64,000 nt of DNA from Methanobacteriota archaeon (GTDB lineage Archaea; Thermoplasmatota; Poseidoniia; Poseidoniales; Poseidoniaceae), in the NCBI GenBank assembly GCA_018650165.1, contig JABIGM010000018.1, forward strand, positions 1 to 64,000, in the 5' to 3' direction. The notes under the pieces were generated by a model that was not told the origin of the DNA, searched no databases, and saw only the letters and a list, made by a program, of their open reading frames with translations. Both the position numbers and the translations under genes were made by a program. Below are positions 38,111 through 48,974 of this stretch, in pieces. Position 1 is the stretch's first letter. Every line of letters begins with the position of its first letter.

Positions 38111-39184
38111 ATGCCAGTGCTGAATCACCCCGTCGTTGGGGAAAAATTTAGTCAACGGCTAGGACATATTGATTCGTTACGCGGCCTGGCTGTATTGCTA
38201 ATGATAATGGTCCATGCTGCAGCGACCTGGAATCCTTTTTCTAATTCTGAAATCTCAACTCTTGCATATGTTGTATCCGGCCTGGGAGGTTTGGCCGCAC
38301 CATTATTTGTAACCTTACTAGGATGGGGATTACTGCAAACAGAATCAACTCGACGCAAACGAATTTCAAGAGCGACTTTTTTGTTGGCCATGCAAATAGT
38401 AGTAAATTTGTTTGCACCACACTTATTCGCTCCATTTACACCAGGGGTTCTTTCTTTATTCGCTCTACTAATTATTAGTGAACCGATATGGTCTTCGCCT
38501 TTTAGGTCATCTAAATTATTACCTCAAACTGTATTTTCACTATTGCTCTTTTTGACGGTCATTGGACTGTACTTTGGATCGGGCTTCCAAGGCTCAGATA
38601 AATGGACAGATAGGACAACTACTGCATCGATTCAAACCTTGATTTTACATCTCCTACTAACCGGAACATATCCACTGTTCCCTTGGATGATTTTTGCTGT
38701 ATTTGGTGCATTTATTGCCAAAATAACATCTATTGATTCGAAAATAAATGTCCTAAAATTGACTACTACTTCAATTGTTTTCGGACTGATATTTTGTGTT
38801 ACGTCCCTCGTTTGGTCAATTCACAATGATTCGGCATGGGCACTACCCTCTGGTGAGGCTGTCCTTACATTTTTCCCACCAAATTATCCTTTCATACTTG
38901 CAGCATTAACCGGAGTTCTACTGCTGTGGGCATTAATCTACAAAATGCCACAAGTTAGCTTCCTAGAAGATACGGGGAGATGCTCACTTACCCTATATGT
39001 CGTCCACTTCATTCCTTTCGCACTCTTTCACAAGGCTGAAACTACCTATGGTTGGAGCCTTACAATCTCCTGTCTAGTCGTCATAGGATACACCATCGCC
39101 TGGATCCCTATTGCAAAATTGTGGAGAAGTAAATTTCCGAGTTACACACTTGAGAAATTAATGCGTAATTTGTCTGAAGTCTAG
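38111..39184 (+). CDS. Membrane acyltransferase-like protein (DUF1624 / acyltransferase-3-like)
   Basis: RLGHIDSLRGLAVLLMIMVHAAATW N-terminus and multiple TM helices. Confidence 0.65.
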   Translation: MPVLNHPVVGEKFSQRLGHIDSLRGLAVLLMIMVHAAATWNPFSNSEISTLAYVVSGLGGLAAPLFVTLLGWGLLQTESTRRKRISRATFLLAMQIVVNLFAPHLFAPFTPGVLSLFALLIISEPIWSSPFRSSKLLPQTVFSLLLFLTVIGLYFGSGFQGSDKWTDRTTTASIQTLILHLLLTGTYPLFPWMIFAVFGAFIAKITSIDSKINVLKLTTTSIVFGLIFCVTSLVWSIHNDSAWALPSGEAVLTFFPPNYPFILAALTGVLLLWALIYKMPQVSFLEDTGRCSLTLYVVHFIPFALFHKAETTYGWSLTISCLVVIGYTIAWIPIAKLWRSKFPSYTLEKLMRNLSEV

Positions 39185-39537
39185 TATCCACTAAATGTGA
39201 AATATAATAATACAAAAAACATACCAAACAGAAGTAATCCTGCAATGAATAGACCAATTCCAACCCATGCACAAATGTGTGCTGCTTTAGCAACTCCTGC
39301 ATCCGGGTGATTTGGAAATTGATTTGTAATTTTCAATGCACCATTAGCCAGAATGAGCCCTGGAATCGCGAAAAGGATTCCGATTCCGTAGAAAAGAGTC
39401 GCAACAATTCCAATGATAGACAGAATCAATGCAGTAGTCGCGTTTGTGGGTGGCATCATTGCCATGGCTTGATTGCCAAGTTGCCCTTGAGCCAAGCCCG
39501 CAGGTGAATAATAAATTGGCTGGGGTGCTGGCTGCAT
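39181..39537 (-). CDS. DUF4190-like two-TM protein
   Basis: NATTALILSIIGIVATLFYGIGILFAIPGLILANGALK. Confidence 0.65.
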   Translation of the reverse strand: MQPAPQPIYYSPAGLAQGQLGNQAMAMMPPTNATTALILSIIGIVATLFYGIGILFAIPGLILANGALKITNQFPNHPDAGVAKAAHICAWVGIGLFIAGLLLFGMFFVLLYFTFSGY

Positions 39538-39603
39538 GCAACTGCCCTATGATTTGACATATATATGCAATTAGACGGTTTTTCCAATTGGGAAATCTAT
39601 CAA

Positions 39604-41994
39604 TCATGCACCGCAACTTAGACAGTCATCAGGTGTGTCTAGAGAACATGCAATTGCTTCGAGACTTGTAGCCTCATCGGCTCTAACCGCTAATCCATCA
39701 ACCGTTTCATCGCCGACCTTTTGCTCAACCGTGAACTGAATCGCATCCGCTGCAGCCTTTGTACGCAGGTAGTACATTCCAGTCTTGAGTCCTCTTCTCC
39801 ATCCGTGGAAGTGCATCGAAGTTACCTTAGCCGGATTTGCATCGGTCATGTGGATGTTCATAGATTGGCTTTGATCGATGTAAGCTCCACGGTCAGCAGC
39901 CATGTCGATGACAATACGTTGCTTAATTTCCCAGGTCGTCTTATACAATTCTTTCAAATCTTCTGGAATACCATCGATTAACTGTACACTTCCTTTGTGA
40001 CGTAGAATTTCATTCTTCATTTCAAGTGACCAGAGGTTGCGGCTAATTAAATCGTTAACAAGATGCTTGTTTAGCACAATGAATTCGCCAGAAAGTGTTC
40101 TTCTGACGTATAGGTTAGAAGTGAACGCCTCAAAACATTCGTTGTTTCCAAGTATCTGACTTGTAGAAGCAGTTGGCATCGGTGCGACCATCAAAGAGTT
40201 GCGAAGACCATGCTCGATAATGTCTGCTTTCAGAGTATCCCAATCCCAGCGACCAGAGTGTTCAGTGACACCCCAAAGGTCAGGCTGTAGGATTCCTTGG
40301 CTGGCAGGAGAACCTTCGAAGGTAGAGTAAGGCCCTTCTTCCTTTGCCGCATCCATACTTGCACTGCAAGATGCGAAGTAAATGGTCTCGAAGATTTCAC
40401 GATTCAATTTGCGTGCCTGTTCGGATTCGAAAGGTAGTTTTAGCATTGCAAAGGTATCTGCTAATCCCTGCACACCTAGTCCGATTGGTCTGTGGCGCAT
40501 GTTGGAGTTTCTTGCTTCGGGAACTGGGTAGAAATTGACATCAATAACTCGGTTCAGATTTCCGGTAGCGTGGTATGTGACATCGAATAATTTCTGATGA
40601 TCAAAGGAACCTTCCTCCAGGTTTACGTATTTTGGCAGTGCGATTGAAGCCAGATTACAAACCGCTACCTCATCAGGAGCAGTATACTCCATGATTTCAG
40701 TACAAAGGTTTGAAGAACGAATTGTTCCTAGATTCTTCTGGTTTGATTTTTCATTACATGCATCCTTGTAGAGCATGTAAGGAGTTCCTGTCTCTATTTG
40801 CGATTGTGTAATTGCATCCCATAAGTCACGGGCTTTGAGTGTCCTACGAGCAAGCCCAGAGGATTCGTATTTTGAATATAGAGCACGGAACTCATCACCA
40901 TATGAGTCATGAAGACCAGGGCATTCGTTGGGGCAGAATAGTGACCATTCACCATTTGCTTCTACACGTTCCATGAACAAGTCTGGGGTCCAAAGCGCAT
41001 AGAATAAATCACGAGCTCTCATCTCTTCTTTCCCATGGTTCTTACGCAAGTCTAGGAATTCGAAGATGTCAGGGTGCCAAGGCTCTAGGTAAATTGCAAT
41101 ACTTCCTTTACGCTTTCCGCCTCCTTGGTCGACATAGCGTGCTGTGTCGTTGAACACACGAAGCATTGGCACTAGTCCATTGGAATGGCCATTGGTACCT
41201 TTGATGTATGATCCCTTAGAACGAATTTGGTGAATCGATAAACCGATTCCGCCTGCGGACTTTGAAATTCTAGCGCACTGCTTCAATGTGTCATAGATTC
41301 CATCCAACGAATCTTCTTGCATTGTAAGAAGGAAACATGAGGACATCTGGGGGGTTGGTGTTCCTGAATTGAATAAAGTAGGTGTAGCGTGTGTAAACCA
41401 CCCTTCGCTCATCAAATCATATGATTCCAATGCTTTTGCGATGTTACCATGATGGATGCCCACTGCGACACGCATTAACATATGTTGTGGCCTCTCAACC
41501 ACCTCGCCATTAAGTCGGAGTAGGTAGGAGCGCTCAAGTGTCTTAAACCCGAAATAATCGTAATTATGGTCGCGATTGTAATCGATGTGTGAATCTAGAA
41601 CATCCTTGTTCGCCATAATTATCTCATATACTTCTTCTGAAATAAGAGGTGCATGCTTTCCCGATTCTGGGTCAATGAAATGCCTCAAGTCTGAAACGAC
41701 TTCACTGAAGACGCCCTTTGTAGAGCGGTGTAGATTGTCAACACAAATACGTGCTGCCAATTTTGAATAATCGGGGTGATGTGACGCAAGGGATGCTGCT
41801 GTCTCAGCAGCTAATTCATCGAGTTCAGATGTTGTAACACCATCATAAAGACCTTCGATGACCAATTTGGTAACCATTCCTGGATCTACCCAAGTCTCAT
41901 GCAATCCTGCTGAGAGATTTGTTAACTTCTCCTGAATCGCATCGAAACGAACATCTTCTTTGTCTCCATTCCTCTTAACCACTTGTAGACCCAT
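39604..41994 (-). CDS. nrdA: Ribonucleoside-diphosphate reductase alpha subunit (class I) with ATP-cone
   Basis: [23 protein letters not shown]-cone; [36 protein letters not shown]-terminal CLSCGA. Confidence 0.95.
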   Translation of the reverse strand: MGLQVVKRNGDKEDVRFDAIQEKLTNLSAGLHETWVDPGMVTKLVIEGLYDGVTTSELDELAAETAASLASHHPDYSKLAARICVDNLHRSTKGVFSEVVSDLRHFIDPESGKHAPLISEEVYEIIMANKDVLDSHIDYNRDHNYDYFGFKTLERSYLLRLNGEVVERPQHMLMRVAVGIHHGNIAKALESYDLMSEGWFTHATPTLFNSGTPTPQMSSCFLLTMQEDSLDGIYDTLKQCARISKSAGGIGLSIHQIRSKGSYIKGTNGHSNGLVPMLRVFNDTARYVDQGGGKRKGSIAIYLEPWHPDIFEFLDLRKNHGKEEMRARDLFYALWTPDLFMERVEANGEWSLFCPNECPGLHDSYGDEFRALYSKYESSGLARRTLKARDLWDAITQSQIETGTPYMLYKDACNEKSNQKNLGTIRSSNLCTEIMEYTAPDEVAVCNLASIALPKYVNLEEGSFDHQKLFDVTYHATGNLNRVIDVNFYPVPEARNSNMRHRPIGLGVQGLADTFAMLKLPFESEQARKLNREIFETIYFASCSASMDAAKEEGPYSTFEGSPASQGILQPDLWGVTEHSGRWDWDTLKADIIEHGLRNSLMVAPMPTASTSQILGNNECFEAFTSNLYVRRTLSGEFIVLNKHLVNDLISRNLWSLEMKNEILRHKGSVQLIDGIPEDLKELYKTTWEIKQRIVIDMAADRGAYIDQSQSMNIHMTDANPAKVTSMHFHGWRRGLKTGMYYLRTKAAADAIQFTVEQKVGDETVDGLAVRADEATSLEAIACSLDTPDDCLSCGA

Positions 41995-42057
41995 ATTCTT
42001 TGTCCTCCTGTATCATATCATTTGAGTGTGCAACATCCGTCCTGCTACGCGGGCGGT

Positions 42058-43092
42058 TTAGAAGTCTTCCTCCATTGAGAAGCGCTGCTGGACCGCTCCT
42101 AGGCTTGATGAGCCCATTACGCCAGCCTTCTGGTATTCCCCAACTCTCTTTTCGAAGAAGTTGGTTTTTCCTTGCATCGAAATCATTTCCATCCAAGGGA
42201 AAGGATTCTCTGCATTGTAGAGTTTAGTAGCGCCAAGAGAAATTAGTAGACGGTCAGCGACGAAATGGATGTATTGCTGCATCAAGTCCGAATTCATTCC
42301 AATCAATGAAACTGGAAGTGCACTAGTTACGAATTCGATTTCGATTTCAACAGCCTCCGAAATAATCTGGTGTATCTTCATTTCACCAGCACCACGTACT
42401 AGGTTTGAATGTAGGAGGCAAGCAAAGTCACAATGCAATCCTTCATCACGACTAATCAATTCATTTGAGAATGTCAAACCAGGCATTAATCCGCGCTTCT
42501 TCAGCCAGAAGATTGCACAAAAGGAGCCGGAGAAGAATATTCCTTCAACAGCGGCAAAGGCTACTAATCTCTCAGCAAATGATGCACGCTTTCTATCTAG
42601 CCACCGTAATGCCCAAGTTCCCTTTTTCTCAACAGATGGCACGGTTTCTAGAGCCTTGAATAAGTGATCTTTCTCATTTGGGTCCTTGATGTATGTATCA
42701 ATCAGTAACGAATAGGTTTCGGCATGGATATTTTCCATCATAATCTGGAACCCGTAGAATGCACGGGCTTCAGCCCACTGTACTTCATTTGCGAAATTGA
42801 CTACAAGATTTTCATTTACAATTCCATCAGATGCTGCAAAGAATGCCAATACATGTTTTAGGAAATGTTGCTCATCCGCAGAGAGAGAAGCCCAATCTTT
42901 AGCATCTTCAGCCAAATCTATTTCCTCAGCCGTCCAGAAAGAAGCAGCATGTTGCTTGTACATGTCCCAAATCTCTGAATGCTCTATAGGAAATAGGACA
43001 AAACGGTCTAGAGATTCCTTAAGCATCGGTTCTGAAAATTCAGAAGTTAGATCTAAATCAAAGCCGTCTGTATTGTGTGATTGTGGCTCCAT
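42058..43092 (-). CDS. nrdB: Ribonucleoside-diphosphate reductase beta subunit (R2)
   Basis: [51 protein letters not shown]. Confidence 0.95.
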   Translation of the reverse strand: MEPQSHNTDGFDLDLTSEFSEPMLKESLDRFVLFPIEHSEIWDMYKQHAASFWTAEEIDLAEDAKDWASLSADEQHFLKHVLAFFAASDGIVNENLVVNFANEVQWAEARAFYGFQIMMENIHAETYSLLIDTYIKDPNEKDHLFKALETVPSVEKKGTWALRWLDRKRASFAERLVAFAAVEGIFFSGSFCAIFWLKKRGLMPGLTFSNELISRDEGLHCDFACLLHSNLVRGAGEMKIHQIISEAVEIEIEFVTSALPVSLIGMNSDLMQQYIHFVADRLLISLGATKLYNAENPFPWMEMISMQGKTNFFEKRVGEYQKAGVMGSSSLGAVQQRFSMEEDF

Positions 43093-43351
43093 TTTCTCTC
43101 CCTCCCATATTTCACTCGCAGTGGATTTTGTATGCCGTATAAACTGGCCTATAATGTTGCTTAATCAACCACCCCAGTTGAGGCCGGTTCTTGAGCAAGA
43201 TTGCAGACTGTCAGGCTCACCTAGATGGGCGTCGGAGGTTTATCATCTCTGTCATTAAGTCTAAATTGAAGATTTGTAAGTTAGTCAGCCGTTACATGTA
43301 GGCCGTGACACAACCAAAGGCCTTGAGAGCCCCCTACCCTTCGGGTCAAAC

Positions 43352-43804
43352 ATGATGAGGCCGAATGTGGAAGTACTCTTCGCCAAACTAGATTCCGAGG
43401 CATCACAGCCAACACAAGGTACCAAATCAGCCGCCGGCTGGGATTTGCGCGCACTTGAGTCGACTGTTGTTACAAAGGGCAAGTCGACCAAAATTCGAAC
43501 TGGATTAGCTGTTGCGATTCCCGAGGGATGGGAAGGTCAAATCAGATCACGTTCATCTTTGGGTGCAAAGGGTATGATTATGCCTAATGGTGTTGGAACC
43601 ATAGATTCAGATTATCGCGGAGAATTGATGGTCTTAGCAACATGGATTGGAGAAGGCGATTGTATCGAGTTAGCGAAAGGCGAACGTATTGCTCAAATGC
43701 TAATCGCTCCAGTTCCAATAACGACATACAGAGAAGTTAGTTTTGAAGAATTATCAACCACTGAAAGAGGCGAAGGCGGATTTGGAAGCAGTGGCCGTTT
43801 TTGA
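43352..43804 (+). CDS. dut: dUTP diphosphatase
   Basis: AAGWDLRA; RSSLGAKGMIMPNGVGTIDSDYRGEL; GERIAQMLI; C-terminal RGEGGFGSSGRF. Confidence 0.9.
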   Translation: MMRPNVEVLFAKLDSEASQPTQGTKSAAGWDLRALESTVVTKGKSTKIRTGLAVAIPEGWEGQIRSRSSLGAKGMIMPNGVGTIDSDYRGELMVLATWIGEGDCIELAKGERIAQMLIAPVPITTYREVSFEELSTTERGEGGFGSSGRF

Positions 43805-43813
43805 GGTATTAAT

Positions 43814-44440
43814 ATGCGCCCTTTGCACATCAATAATCTCGGAGTAGTCTCCCACTCAAGTGCAGATGAGTTGATGCGTGTAATGCAATCTAAGCGAATC
43901 GATGATGAAATCGAAGATACGATTCTCGTTTGTCAGCATGAAGAAATTGTCACCGTTGGCCCTAGGGCACGTAATGATGGAATTAGCCCCCCAATAGGGT
44001 ATGATACATCATCTGTTGACAGGGGCGGAGGCTTAACTTGGCATGGCCCAGGACAATTGGTAGTATACCCAATTATCAAATGGGATAAAGATGGTGAATC
44101 TAATGTCAAAGCTGTAATTGCAATTTTAGAAGAGTGGGTGATTTCTGCACTTGCACAATTAGGAGTAGAGGGCAGAAGAGATACGAGAATGCAGGGCGTG
44201 TGGGTTGGAGAGAACAAAATCTGTTCAATCGGACTATCGTTCCTGCGATGGACTAGTCGCCATGGACTAACTGTGAATTGTAATACACCCCCCGGTAGAG
44301 TCGAGATGGTTAGCGGATGCGGTTTAGGACAGGATACTACAACAAGTTTAGCTGCGTTAGGCCATAATATAACTACAGAAATGGTTCTCAATGCACTCAT
44401 TTCCAATGCAAATTGCCTTTCTAGAGAAATAAGCAATTGA
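43814..44440 (+). CDS. lipB: Octanoyl-ACP:protein N-octanoyltransferase (LipB)
   Basis: DRGGGLTWHGPGQLVVYPI; RWTSRHGLTVNCNTP; motif pattern of LipB. Confidence 0.9.
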   Translation: MRPLHINNLGVVSHSSADELMRVMQSKRIDDEIEDTILVCQHEEIVTVGPRARNDGISPPIGYDTSSVDRGGGLTWHGPGQLVVYPIIKWDKDGESNVKAVIAILEEWVISALAQLGVEGRRDTRMQGVWVGENKICSIGLSFLRWTSRHGLTVNCNTPPGRVEMVSGCGLGQDTTTSLAALGHNITTEMVLNALISNANCLSREISN

Positions 44441-44480
44441 AATGTGAAGTCTATTAGATGGCTGCTGTACATGTCGCCCT

Positions 44481-45593
44481 ATGGCAGGATACTATCCAGA
44501 GGCAGGAGGTCCTGCCCGTGGCTCAATGATTCCGCCTGTTGCTTATCTTAAGTGGTATATACCTCGATTAAAGGAACAACGACCGCACAATCTTTCTTTT
44601 TCCGGCCTACAATTCCCATGGGAACTCGGTCAAGTGCCAGATGTTTGGAGAGACCACAGGGGCCCGGGTATTGATGAGCGGGATGTAGTCAGCGAAATGT
44701 ATGCCATCCCAGTGGAGAATATCCACCTCTGCTTAGGAGCGACTCAAGGAATAAATCTCGCAATCTCAGCCGCATCACGTGGTGGCAAGGTAGCGGTAGA
44801 AATGCCATCTTATGGACCGGTTAGCCAGGCTGCTAGAATTCTCGGACTAGAAACAATTGCAGTACATAGACTGCCGACTTCGGGTGCTTGGATAATCGAT
44901 CGTAACGAATGGGAAACCACCCTCTCGAATGTCGATTTATTGATGGTAACCCCGCAACTGAACCCAGTCGGTTGGTCATTTACCGATGATGACAGAAACT
45001 GGTTAGTCGAAAAGTGCAAAGAGATGGATGTTCGGATAATTAGTGATGAAGTCTATGCAGCAGCTGATAGAGGATGGAAACCAATGTTTACTGAAGGGGA
45101 GCACTGTATCTCATTATCCTCGTTGACAAAAATCCATGGACTTGGTGTCCTTCGATATGGGTGGATTATTGCAAGTGAAGAAATAATTTCGAATGTGGCA
45201 AATGCATTTCATAATATGGAGGGGATGATGTCTTCACCAACGATTCGTATTGTTGACCATATTCGTAACAGGCTGGATGAGCCAGTTCAATTGATTGAGA
45301 AATATCGGGAACAAAATATTCCAGTACTAAAAAAGGCACTGGAACGACTGGAAATTGAATGGACACCACCGCCCTCGGGAGTGTTTGGAGCATTCAGGGT
45401 TCCCGGAGTGAACACTCTCGAAATGATAGATACTATCGGAAAAGAGCATGGACTACTTGCAGTGCCCGGATGTATGTTTGGACAGGGGATGGACGAATGG
45501 CTTAGAGTCGGCTGGTCTATAGACCCTACTTCCTTCACTAAAGCAGTAGATGTATTGGAAACGGTACTTCGCACAGCCATGGACATACCTTGA
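44481..45593 (+). CDS. PLP-dependent aminotransferase class I/II
   Basis: ATQGINLAISA; TPQLNPVGWSF; SDEVYA; SLTKIHGLGVLRYGWI. Confidence 0.85.
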   Translation: MAGYYPEAGGPARGSMIPPVAYLKWYIPRLKEQRPHNLSFSGLQFPWELGQVPDVWRDHRGPGIDERDVVSEMYAIPVENIHLCLGATQGINLAISAASRGGKVAVEMPSYGPVSQAARILGLETIAVHRLPTSGAWIIDRNEWETTLSNVDLLMVTPQLNPVGWSFTDDDRNWLVEKCKEMDVRIISDEVYAAADRGWKPMFTEGEHCISLSSLTKIHGLGVLRYGWIIASEEIISNVANAFHNMEGMMSSPTIRIVDHIRNRLDEPVQLIEKYREQNIPVLKKALERLEIEWTPPPSGVFGAFRVPGVNTLEMIDTIGKEHGLLAVPGCMFGQGMDEWLRVGWSIDPTSFTKAVDVLETVLRTAMDIP

Positions 45594-45620
45594 TACATGA
45601 TTCCATACGAGAATTGTTTG

Positions 45621-46187
45621 ATGGGCGAGATTGTGTTGGTAATTTCTGGCGCTTCTGGCGCAGCATATGGCGTGCGTCTTGCTGAAATCCTTGGAAGTAC
45701 TGCCCGGCTGGTTGTAACAGACTCCGGTCGCCTTACAATGTCTCATGAATGTGAGGGGCTAACACCTGAAGTTTTAGCGAAAAGAACTGGCGCTATTCTA
45801 GAAAGTAATGATGACATTGCGGCCAAGTCAGCATCTGGTTCTGCAGAAATAGATGCGGTAGTGATATGCCCATGCAGTGGTTCGACACTTGGAAAACTCG
45901 CAGCCGGCATTGGCGATAACCTTGCAACTAGATCTGCAATTGTTGCTCTAAAGGAAAGAAGAAAACTGATAATTGTACCACGAGAAGCACCATATGCGAC
46001 TATTCATTTAGAAAACATGGCAAAAATATCTAGTTGGGGAGTAATCGTAATGCCAGCATCGCCTGGATTCTACAATCTACCAAAGACAATGGAGGATTTG
46101 GTTGATTTCATAGTTTCACGCATTCTTGACCACCTGGGAAAGGATAACAAATTGACTAAACGTTGGACTGGAGAGGAATTGCAATGA
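45621..46187 (+). CDS. ubiX: UbiX-like flavin prenyltransferase
   Basis: EIVLVISGASGAAYGVRLAEIL; VICPCSGSTLGKLAAGIGDNL; PREAPYATIHLENM. Confidence 0.9.
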   Translation: MGEIVLVISGASGAAYGVRLAEILGSTARLVVTDSGRLTMSHECEGLTPEVLAKRTGAILESNDDIAAKSASGSAEIDAVVICPCSGSTLGKLAAGIGDNLATRSAIVALKERRKLIIVPREAPYATIHLENMAKISSWGVIVMPASPGFYNLPKTMEDLVDFIVSRILDHLGKDNKLTKRWTGEELQ

Positions 46188-47800
46188 GTGCTAGCGATGA
46201 CATCATTTCTGCTGAAGTTGTAGAGGATTGGGCAGAGGCAAAAAACCGACGATCGGCACTTGAATTCTTCCAAAGCACAACTGCAATGGCAATCGTACTA
46301 GTTGTGCTATTCATTTCATCATCACTTCTTTACTTCATGCTCGATGATGATCCTGTAGACTATGGGGCGTCTATGGTGTTTGAACAAGACCGTGCAAGAG
46401 GCTATGCTGAGGATTTAGTGAATCTTGGGCACCCAGACTGGAAAGGACGGATGAGTGGTTCTGCAGAAGAACAGGCTGCTGCAGAATACATTGCAAATAC
46501 ATTCGAAGAATTGGGCTATCAATCGACTCTTCATACCTATGAAGTTCCGATGCACAGCATAAACAGCGAACCAAGTTTGAGAGTATGTGTACCAGGAGCT
46601 GTTGGTGGCATCGGAGTCGTACCTTGTTCCACCGCGGATGTAGGTCAGCAGATTACCTCATTTAACCACAGAATCGATTACGTAATCCAAGGGTTTTCAG
46701 GTGAGTCGTCTATTATGTTTGGACAGGACATGGAAGTTGTTCACTTAGGAAACGGGTCTGATGATGCACTTTGGTCATCGGCTGCTGGCAAGGTTGGTTA
46801 TATCGAAGGCGGCGGTACTAAAACCGGTAATACATTCATCATGACTAGCGCTATAGAATATGGCCTTGATGCGATTATTCGCGTTAACAAGGACTACAAT
46901 TGTGGCAAAATCGAGGGCAATGATTGCGTACCAATATTCAAAGGAACAGGTTATGATGCCATTGTGGAAGCAAATGGTGGCTCTGCACCATCACAATTGG
47001 CATTCATCGCTATGAGTAAAGATGCTGGAGAGATTTTAGAATCTGTTGTCATTAATGGCAGTGGCAGACTCGAGATGATAATCGATGTCACCAATAATCA
47101 AGAATTGACTATCAGAGTTCCATGTGGAACATATTACGGGACTAGTGACGAATTACTGATTGTCGGTGGCCACCATGATACTGTATATCACGGACCTGGA
47201 GCAATCGACGACACATCTGGAACTGCATCTGTTTTGGAAATGGCTACAATGTTTTCCGAGTATATCATTGAAAACGGTGAGCCAGAGCGAACATTACGCT
47301 TTTGCACATGGGGTGGAGAAGAAGAGGGATTGTGGGGTTCAACTGCATATGTTGACGAAATGAATCAAGATTTAGCAATGAACCTGAGACTCTATGTTAA
47401 TCTAGACATGAATCATGTCGACATCGACCAAAGTCGATCCGACTCAGTAACCCTCTTTGCAAACCATCCCGAAGATTATGGCCACATTGAAAGATTGGCT
47501 GAGGAATACAAAGTTGCTAATCCACAAATGGCTTCTAAGTACACCATCAATTTAGGATTGTATGATGGCGCCAAGGGTGATTCTGATGGAATGCCGTGTA
47601 ATTCCGACCACTGCCCGTTCGTGTACGACCTTGATGGTGGTGACACTGTAGGAAGGGCCGCTGTGTGCTACGGGAGTGGCTCATGGGAATACCATACCTA
47701 CCTTGATGACCTTACTCGGTTTAACGAGGAGAGTCTTGGAATCTCTGTGACGATTTATGGAAACTATGTCAAGTACCTCGCATGGAATCTTGACGCCTGA
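46184..47800 (+). CDS. Membrane-anchored M28-family zinc peptidase
   Basis: VGGHHDTVYHGPGAIDDTSGTASVLEMA; FCTWGGEEEGLWGSTAY; N-terminal TM. Confidence 0.85.
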   Translation: MSASDDIISAEVVEDWAEAKNRRSALEFFQSTTAMAIVLVVLFISSSLLYFMLDDDPVDYGASMVFEQDRARGYAEDLVNLGHPDWKGRMSGSAEEQAAAEYIANTFEELGYQSTLHTYEVPMHSINSEPSLRVCVPGAVGGIGVVPCSTADVGQQITSFNHRIDYVIQGFSGESSIMFGQDMEVVHLGNGSDDALWSSAAGKVGYIEGGGTKTGNTFIMTSAIEYGLDAIIRVNKDYNCGKIEGNDCVPIFKGTGYDAIVEANGGSAPSQLAFIAMSKDAGEILESVVINGSGRLEMIIDVTNNQELTIRVPCGTYYGTSDELLIVGGHHDTVYHGPGAIDDTSGTASVLEMATMFSEYIIENGEPERTLRFCTWGGEEEGLWGSTAYVDEMNQDLAMNLRLYVNLDMNHVDIDQSRSDSVTLFANHPEDYGHIERLAEEYKVANPQMASKYTINLGLYDGAKGDSDGMPCNSDHCPFVYDLDGGDTVGRAAVCYGSGSWEYHTYLDDLTRFNEESLGISVTIYGNYVKYLAWNLDA

Positions 47801-47809
47801 GGTGAAAAT

Positions 47810-48097
47810 ATGGTTAATCCGAGTGCACATGCAAGCCACATCCTTGTGAAGAGTAAGGGAGAAGCAACTCAATTAGCTGCTAATATCAAGAAATTCAAAG
47901 ACTTTCAAAAGACTGCAAGGAAGAAGTCGGATTGCCCTTCGGGTCAAAAAGGCGGCGACCTTGGTTGGTTTCGTAAAGGACAAATGGTCAATGAATTCGA
48001 AGAAGCGGTTTGGTCTACTCCTCTAAAGACAGTCTCAAGCCCTATCAAAACTAAATTTGGCTATCATCTGATTTGGGTCCATGAAAGAGGAGAGTGA
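47810..48097 (+). CDS. Parvulin-type peptidyl-prolyl isomerase
   Basis: ASHILVKSKGEA; CPSGQKGGDLGWFRKGQMVNEFEEAVW; FGYHLIWVHER. Confidence 0.93.
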   Translation: MVNPSAHASHILVKSKGEATQLAANIKKFKDFQKTARKKSDCPSGQKGGDLGWFRKGQMVNEFEEAVWSTPLKTVSSPIKTKFGYHLIWVHERGE

Positions 48098-48462
48098 TTT
48101 CTTTGGTCACCCGTGTTGGTCTCGAATCATATGAAGTGATGGCGTCACATGGAGCCTATGATTTTGAACGAGAACAAGTTCAGCCTTTTATTATCTCAAT
48201 TTGGGCAACCTTGGCAAATGATGTACAGGAAGATGACCTAGACTTGACACTGAATTATGCAGATTTACAATCTGCTGTAGATGCGGAAGTCGTCAACTCA
48301 GAGCCGGTTAAACTAATGGAAACACTATGTGATATGCTAGCAAAAAACATTAGTAAAAATGCAATTGTCCAGTCCATATCAATACGTATGGAAAAGCCCG
48401 ATGCACCATTCCCTCACCCTGGCGGATTAGCAGTAGTAGAGTATGAGTGGACGAGGGGTTGA
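48094..48462 (+). CDS. folB: Dihydroneopterin aldolase, FolB-type
   Basis: LESYEVMASHGAYDFEREQVQPFIISI; TLNYADLQSAV. Confidence 0.75.
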   Translation: MISLVTRVGLESYEVMASHGAYDFEREQVQPFIISIWATLANDVQEDDLDLTLNYADLQSAVDAEVVNSEPVKLMETLCDMLAKNISKNAIVQSISIRMEKPDAPFPHPGGLAVVEYEWTRG

Positions 48463-48974
48463 AGGGCTACCACTTGACAGCACACTCCATGACAGCCCCC
48501 TCGCGTGTCTTCGTGCCCTCGGTTACCGAAGAGGACGGAGGAGCGATTGGCTTAGGGGTTTTTTCGAGTGAGGAGACTGCTTGGAAGGTACTTCGTCGCT
48601 TCTTACGAAAGTCGCATTTGATGTCACTGAAGCGTTCTGACCTCGTGATTTGGGAAGTCGATCAGGTTGGCGAAGACGGTATGACAGTCCTCACAAGTAT
48701 GCATTGTAGAGATTGCCCAGTTTGTAAAAGACGTACTTTTTGGGTTGACCTCGATACCTTTTCTGCAATGTGTACTGGACACTCCTGTGAGGCTTGGATA
48801 GAGGAATCTACAATTGAACCCGGTATTATTGACCTAGGTTGGCCACCGACAAGATTCCTAAAACAGGCAGAGAACCTTGAAGATGCCATTTCAGAACTGA
48901 ATAAAATCGGTGCGCAACTCGAGGCCGCCGGGAGAACACCAGATACTGTATTCACATCGACTCTAGAGGAATGA
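48447..48974 (+). CDS. Uncharacterised Cys-rich (zinc ribbon-like) protein
   Basis: CRDCPVCKRRTFWVDLDTFSAMCTGHSCEAW. Confidence 0.5.
   Translation: MDEGLKGYHLTAHSMTAPSRVFVPSVTEEDGGAIGLGVFSSEETAWKVLRRFLRKSHLMSLKRSDLVIWEVDQVGEDGMTVLTSMHCRDCPVCKRRTFWVDLDTFSAMCTGHSCEAWIEESTIEPGIIDLGWPPTRFLKQAENLEDAISELNKIGAQLEAAGRTPDTVFTSTLEE

Noticed and set aside
42010-42060. GC-rich imperfect hairpin between nrdB and nrdA (ccgtcc...gggcgg)
   Set aside because: Stem imperfect on the transcribed strand (C-A mismatch); too weak to call a terminator or NrdR-type site.
43933-44472. 179-aa minus-strand ORF
   Set aside because: Antisense to lipB; no recognisable domain.
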